Positions 5,176 to 8,853 of a stretch of DNA of 8,853 bases are shown here, piece after piece (within the stretch, counting starts at the first letter, position 1; each line of letters opens with the position of its first letter). Below the pieces are notes generated by a model, which was not told where the DNA came from, did no database searches, and was given only the letters and a program-made list of their open reading frames with translations. The position numbers and the translations under genes were made by a program. This DNA is from Spartobacteria bacterium (GTDB lineage: Bacteria; Verrucomicrobiota; Verrucomicrobiae; Chthoniobacterales; UBA6821): contig PLEU01000036.1 of assembly GCA_003136515.1 (NCBI GenBank), positions 9,301 through 18,153 on the forward strand, read 5' to 3'.

Positions 5176-8125
5176 GCGCTACCCCGCTGAGCGTGGTGCC
5201 CGCCGAGTTAATGATTCTACTTGTTGTAGCGCTCACTGCATTCCAGTGATCACCGTTGGTTCCCAGCACTGCGGCACCATTCTGAGTGGCTCCAGTACCG
5301 AGATCCACATCAATGAGGATAGGACTTCCTGAATAGGGCACATAGGGCACCGCACTGGCCTGTGGAGAATATGTGCTCATCGTAATCCCATTACAAGCTG
5401 TAACCACATAGTAGTACGTTTCTCCAACTATAGTGTTTAAATCTGTATAGGAATTATTAGGGGTGGTTGCGATTTTCTTATAGGGGCCTCCTGTCGTGCT
5501 CGAACGATAAACTGTATAAAATTGACCGGTTGGAGGATTTGTTGGAGCGCTCCATGATAATGAGATTCGGTGTGGTCCGCTTGTCGCTGTGAGAGTGGCT
5601 GGGAAACCTGTAATGGAAACTCCTGTGACTGATTCTCCGCTGCCAGTCCCTGCAGCATTAACAGGCCACACACTGTAACTATTGGTCACATTGCACCCCA
5701 GAATATGCTTATCGATGAAGGTAGTGTTGGTGGCTCCGGTAGCAATCCATACGCCATTGCGTTTGATGTTGTAATAGGTGGCCGTCGATGAGGGATTCCA
5801 CGAAAGGGTGATCCAAGTTGTCCAGTCGTTCAGCGGTGCATTGGTATTGGCCGAGGCTGATAGACCTGTCAACGCTAGGGGAACCGAAGGCATCGATGCA
5901 TTCACGATCATCTCGCTCAGTTCGGGACTCCCTAGTCCGGGACTCAGTACGCTCAGCGTTACACTATTGTTAGAACTGCTTAGATTGGCATTGATGCCGT
6001 TGGTCAAGTACGTGTTCCAGGCTCCGGTAGGTGGGAACAGGGCAGTGCCGACATAAACTCCATTCACTTCAACTGGCATTGCGAGTGTATTGCTCGATCC
6101 GTTGGAGTAGACAAATTTGATCGGGTAGCTACCAGCACTTGGAGCGCTGACCGTCGGCCATGTGATGGCTCCATTTACCGAGTGGTTTGCATTGAAATCC
6201 ACAGATCCCACTGTGTTGCCTCCGTAGTTGGTAGTCCAATCGGCGGTATTATTAGGGCCGCTAACTCCCACCGCCTGCTGTACAAAATACTGGTTGCCCA
6301 CAAAGGAGGATGCATTGAGATATGGGCCAAGAGCTGCATGTGTCCAGATGTCTCCGAGCACATTCCCAAAGGAAATTACATCCGCCACTGAGACGCTTTG
6401 GTTGATCACCGTGGCATAGCCGTCGTTGAACCAGAAACTGGAGCTGAGAATATTGCCTACCCCATCGGTAAAAATACCGGAACCATTATTGGTATCCAGG
6501 ATGCCGTTATACTTGAATACGCATCCGGTGACATTCAGGTTGGGCGTGATTCCGGTACCTCCTTGACAGAGAATACCGTATTGAGAGCATCCATCCATCT
6601 CATCTTGGGTGAATGTGTAGTTAGCCGTTGTGAAATCCAGATGGGCTCCGTCTCCGGTGTAGCACCAGCCGGAAAAACTGTTGCTCATCTGGACATTGTA
6701 ATCCCCAGTAAAGTAGATGCTGTGGGAGAAGCCGACCCCATTATCGTGGAAGTTGCACCCGTTGACAAAGCAGCCATTAATGCCGAGTAGTTGCATCCCG
6801 ATATTACCGCCGGTTACCTCCACATTGTTGATGGTCGTGTTAGTGGTGTCGTTGTTGTAGTTACCACCGAAGATCCCATCCCCGGGCACCGCGACTCCCT
6901 CTGAGTAGGCTGCTGCGGAGACTTCCAAATCAATTTTCAAATCTTCAACGGTGGAATAGGAAGCCACCGTAACTGTACCCACAATGGTCGTGTTGTTGGA
7001 TCCATCCCCTTTTAATGTCACATACGGGGCATTGGTGATGTTTTCTGTGTAGGTGCCGGCTCCTAAAATAACCATGCCTCCGCCGGCACTCGAGACAGCG
7101 TTGATGGCTGTTTGAATATTCCCTCCGTTGGTCACTGTATTGGTTACTCCTGCATTACCTGTAACGGCAAGGGAGGCTGGTTTGCTTAGATCGGTATTGG
7201 TGCCGCTCGTAAGCTTGAGAAGGTAAATATTGGTGGCGTCGGCTGGCACCACATAGCTTATGGTCAGGCTATAGGTGTTGACCCCCGAATAGTGACTGCC
7301 ATTGGTCAGATTGGTGTAGGGCCCCCCAGATGGGCCGTACTGCCACTGAGGTGCCAGTGGGGTCGGTCCCGTCGCCATAGCGGAGAAGCTCACCACGCCA
7401 CCCACATCATTGCTTGTCGGCTGCGGCTGCTGCGTGAAGTTAATGGAGGGGAGAAAAGAAACGGCACGAACCACCAGAGCATTGACGACTCCATTAGTGC
7501 TAGAGAGATTCTGCTGGATAGTGAAATTGGTCAGCGAACCGGTACTGTTTGTCGGCACGGTGAATGTTCCCAGCATATAGGCATTGGTTCCCGAGGCAAA
7601 TGTGCTGCTGGTATTTGCTCCGTTGGTGGGATTCTGAAAGCTTACTGTATTGCTGACACTTCCCGTTCGATCATCCACAGAAAAGAGCTGCACAGAATAG
7701 GTGGCCCCGGGCACCAGATTTATCAGATTGATTGTCAGCATCTTGTTGTTGCAGACAAAATTATCCAGTACTGAGTCGAAGTTCGTGTTTCCTGTTGTGT
7801 AGGCCGTTCCCGCAGGAAAGGTTCCAGTTCCGTATGCAATACCATTGCTACCTGACACGCTGGCAACGGTAGGATCAGTAAAGATGTCAAATAGTACAGG
7901 GGCATAGTTCGTTGCAAAGTTTACCAACACAGGCTCTTCAATCCCAAATCCTACTGCTCCAACTATTGTGCCTGGAGTGTTGGTAAATATCTGTCCTGTC
8001 GTCAGACCGTTAAATCCTACTGCTCCTGACCAGTTTATCGTAGCTCCTTGTATAGCTAAATCAGATATGAATAGCCCTGTTAAAGAAGTAGAAGTAACTA
8101 TAAATAAAAGGCGGAAAGTCTTCAT
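4757..8125 (-). CDS. Exported multidomain beta-helix protein with Ig-like, CBM-like and FnIII-like modules
   Basis: A 1122-aa protein from the ATG at 8125. That start is preferred over the in-frame ATG at 8194 because MKTFRLLFIVTSTSLTGLFI opens a signal peptide (cleavage near residues 27-28, IQGA). No clear ribosome binding site is seen. Approximate domains: 29-225 beta-rich jelly-roll-like domain; 226-322 Ig-like (FTQQPQPTSNDVGG, WQYGPSGGPYTNL, YSLTI); 323-602 right-handed parallel beta-helix, opening with the pectate-lyase-like pattern IQTAINAVSSAGGGMVILGA then GTYTENI and LKGDGSN; 637-743 CBM6/35-like (YPIKFVYSNGSSN, PVEVNGVYVG); 747-841 and 842-928 FnIII-like (ISLSWSAPTNPPTG, YTVYRSST); 929-1122 a C-terminal domain shared with the right-edge protein. 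A role in binding or cutting a plant or algal polysaccharide at the cell surface is plausible, but catalytic residues cannot be assigned, so it may be purely adhesive. No transmembrane anchor or known C-terminal sorting motif is seen. It is probably monocistronic, with its own AT-rich leader. Confidence 0.88.
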   Translation of the reverse strand: MKTFRLLFIVTSTSLTGLFISDLAIQGATINWSGAVGFNGLTTGQIFTNTPGTIVGAVGFGIEEPVLVNFATNYAPVLFDIFTDPTVASVSGSNGIAYGTGTFPAGTAYTTGNTNFDSVLDNFVCNNKMLTINLINLVPGATYSVQLFSVDDRTGSVSNTVSFQNPTNGANTSSTFASGTNAYMLGTFTVPTNSTGSLTNFTIQQNLSSTNGVVNALVVRAVSFLPSINFTQQPQPTSNDVGGVVSFSAMATGPTPLAPQWQYGPSGGPYTNLTNGSHYSGVNTYSLTISYVVPADATNIYLLKLTSGTNTDLSKPASLAVTGNAGVTNTVTNGGNIQTAINAVSSAGGGMVILGAGTYTENITNAPYVTLKGDGSNNTTIVGTVTVASYSTVEDLKIDLEVSAAAYSEGVAVPGDGIFGGNYNNDTTNTTINNVEVTGGNIGMQLLGINGCFVNGCNFHDNGVGFSHSIYFTGDYNVQMSNSFSGWCYTGDGAHLDFTTANYTFTQDEMDGCSQYGILCQGGTGITPNLNVTGCVFKYNGILDTNNGSGIFTDGVGNILSSSFWFNDGYATVINQSVSVADVISFGNVLGDIWTHAALGPYLNASSFVGNQYFVQQAVGVSGPNNTADWTTNYGGNTVGSVDFNANHSVNGAITWPTVSAPSAGSYPIKFVYSNGSSNTLAMPVEVNGVYVGTALFPPTGAWNTYLTNGINANLSSSNNSVTLSVLSPGLGSPELSEMIVNASMPSVPLALTGLSASANTNAPLNDWTTWITLSWNPSSTATYYNIKRNGVWIATGATNTTFIDKHILGCNVTNSYSVWPVNAAGTGSGESVTGVSITGFPATLTATSGPHRISLSWSAPTNPPTGQFYTVYRSSTTGGPYKKIATTPNNSYTDLNTIVGETYYYVVTACNGITMSTYSPQASAVPYVPYSGSPILIDVDLGTGATQNGAAVLGTNGDHWNAVSATTSRIINSAGTTLSGVALSLSANGLYTDTGGTSMDSNTTPLMEDYADGYTSGTANVTISMTGLSSYRGANVTLVVYAAGDASGQGASLSMSGATGGNSTSALSTSATSRHVSAGNGVAYQTYNGTLNNGILTINATELSGQSFTVINGLQLYLTAP

Positions 8126-8370
8126 TTTAAACGATTTTAAATAGAATATTGAAATTGTAAAACCCTTGGACAACAAATGAACTTCCAGGCTCATCCAGAG
8201 ATAATTAAAAAAAACTATATTTAATATTTAACAAGTGAAATGGAATTATTTCTTTATCTGAAACTCAGTAATTTCAGAATTATAGATCAAGAAATAGAGC
8301 GCCCTCCCCTGCTGTAAAAACGGAATAAATACGACAATGACTTGATGCGATTTAATTAGCAATTCTCCAA
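8126..8370 (-). promoter_or_regulatory. AT-rich leader and presumed promoter region of the 1122-aa protein gene
   Basis: This 245-base AT-rich gap between the right-hand terminator and the ATG at 8125 must carry the promoter if the gene is transcribed alone. No single -35/-10 pair stands out; several AT-rich hexamers could serve. An inverted repeat TCTGAAA-N8-TTTCAGA lies at 8257-8278 and could be an operator or a weak hairpin. The placement is by position, not by a strong motif. Confidence 0.35.
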
Positions 8371-8419
8371 AGCAAAACCCTCTCTGTGACTTTTTATCAC
8401 AGAGAGGGTGTGGTTTGCT
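8371..8419 (-). terminator. Strong hairpin terminator of the right-edge gene
   Basis: A perfect 13-bp stem (ACCCTCTCTGTGA 8377-8389 with TCACAGAGAGGGT 8397-8409) has a 7-base loop. It is extended by an outer 6-bp stem AGCAAA/TTTGCT (8371-8376 with 8414-8419) across a 4-base bulge. On the minus strand the inner stem is followed by a short T run within TTTTGCTTTG. It lies about 40-70 bases beyond the stop codon at 8458 and separates that gene from the next. Confidence 0.85.
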
Positions 8420-8457
8420 TTATCTAGCTTTGGTAAGCCAGCTTTATTGGCCCATTC

Positions 8458-8853
8458 CTAGGGATGGGTCAGATAGATCTGGATGCCATTGACGACTGTG
8501 AAGCTCTGACCTGATAGCACTGAGGCATTAATGGTCAGGGTGCCGTTGTTGAGGGTTCCTGTGTATGTCTGGTAGGCCACCCCATTACCCGCGCTGACTT
8601 GGCGTGAGGTGGCCGTTGTGCTCAGAGCACTTCCAGAGTTACCCCCGGTTGCTCCACTCAGGCTTAGAGAAGCTCCCTGACCAGAGTTATCCCCGGCAGC
8701 ATAAACCACCACGGTGACATTGGCTCCACGGTAACTGGTAAGCCCCGTCAGATTGAGCGTCACGGAAGCACCATTCCCATAGGCATAATCTTCCATCAGC
8801 GCTGTGGTGGCACTATCCATGGCGGTTCCGCCGGTGTCGGTATAGACCCCACT
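8458..8853 (-). CDS. C-terminal part of a secreted protein paralogous to the 1122-aa protein (runs off the window)
   Basis: The frame ends at TAG (8458-8460) and is open to the last base of the window, so only the final 131 codons are visible. An internal ATG at 8820 is not the start: the frame continues upstream with conserved domain sequence (SGVYTDTGGTA, matching NGLYTDTGGTS in the paralog). The visible part is the same Gly/Ser/Thr-rich beta domain that closes the 1122-aa protein, ending VNGIQIYLTHP versus INGLQLYLTAP. Identity is about 80% with one short indel (YGNGAS versus DGYTSGTAN). The domain contains no cysteine, no Lys-rich tail and no known anchor motif. It could be a carbohydrate-binding module or a surface-sorting domain; the sequence alone does not decide. 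The upstream domains of this protein are unknown, so paralogy over the full length is not shown. Confidence 0.88.
   Translation of the reverse strand, partial: SGVYTDTGGTAMDSATTALMEDYAYGNGASVTLNLTGLTSYRGANVTVVVYAAGDNSGQGASLSLSGATGGNSGSALSTTATSRQVSAGNGVAYQTYTGTLNNGTLTINASVLSGQSFTVVNGIQIYLTHP
8458..8853 (-). repeat. Duplicated 3' coding segment, copy 2 (C-terminal domain)
   Basis: Partner of 4757-5175. The similarity extends past the stop codon into the terminator, where 18 bases (8373-8390) are identical to 4666-4683. The duplication unit therefore included the gene end and its terminator. The other limit of the unit lies outside this window. Confidence 0.85.

Noticed and set aside
4679..8000. 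Plus-strand open frames (for example 4679-5041, 6398-6790, 7292-7774) inside the large exported protein gene
   Set aside because: They are shadows of the 1122-aa gene, whose domains and paralog confirm the minus-strand frame. None has its own ribosome binding site or recognisable domain.
8126..8194. N-terminal extension of the large exported protein starting at 8194
   Set aside because: The ATG at 8125 opens a standard signal peptide; the 23 residues before it look like translated leader.

Overview
All supported genes in this window lie on the minus strand. The proteins are exported and rich in Asn, Thr, Ser and Gly, with many short TNG-type motifs. They carry modular beta-rich domains: a beta-propeller, a right-handed beta-helix, Ig-like and FnIII-like modules, and jelly-roll or lectin-like modules. 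Most starts lack a clear Shine-Dalgarno sequence. Together this suggests a Gram-negative member of the PVC group, most likely Verrucomicrobiota. That assignment rests on protein style, not on a marker gene.

In the direction of transcription (right to left): the right edge (8458-8853) holds the C-terminal 131 codons of a secreted protein whose 5' part lies outside the window, followed by a strong hairpin terminator (8371-8419). Next is a large exported multidomain protein (4757-8125, 1122 aa). It has a signal peptide, an N-terminal beta-rich domain, an Ig-like domain, a pectate-lyase-like beta-helix, a carbohydrate-binding-like module, two FnIII-like modules and a C-terminal domain. That last domain is about 80% identical to the end of the right-edge protein, so the two are tandem paralogs at least at their 3' ends. 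An 18-base sequence from the right-hand terminator recurs about 70 bases after both stop codons, so the terminator seems to have been copied with the gene end. After a roughly 380-base gap comes a small exported protein resembling the Spy/CpxP (LTXXQ) group (3972-4373), closed by a perfect 12-bp stem terminator (3869-3902).

Immediately beyond that terminator is a complete-looking IS5-family insertion sequence (2583-3816) with an intact DDE transposase, imperfect terminal inverted repeats and a YTAR-type target on each side. It abuts the 5' end of a propeller-type secreted protein (187-2582). That gene's reading frame runs straight into the IS with no credible start codon or signal peptide left, so it appears beheaded.

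The large proteins look like surface or secreted polysaccharide-interacting proteins, and the small one like a periplasmic stress or metal-related protein. Nothing shows that they form one pathway: each is separated by its own terminator or by the IS. I see no CRISPR array, tRNA, rRNA or recognised defence system. The main points of interest are the IS-driven truncation, the duplicated C-terminal domain with its terminator, and the domain architecture of the 1122-aa protein.
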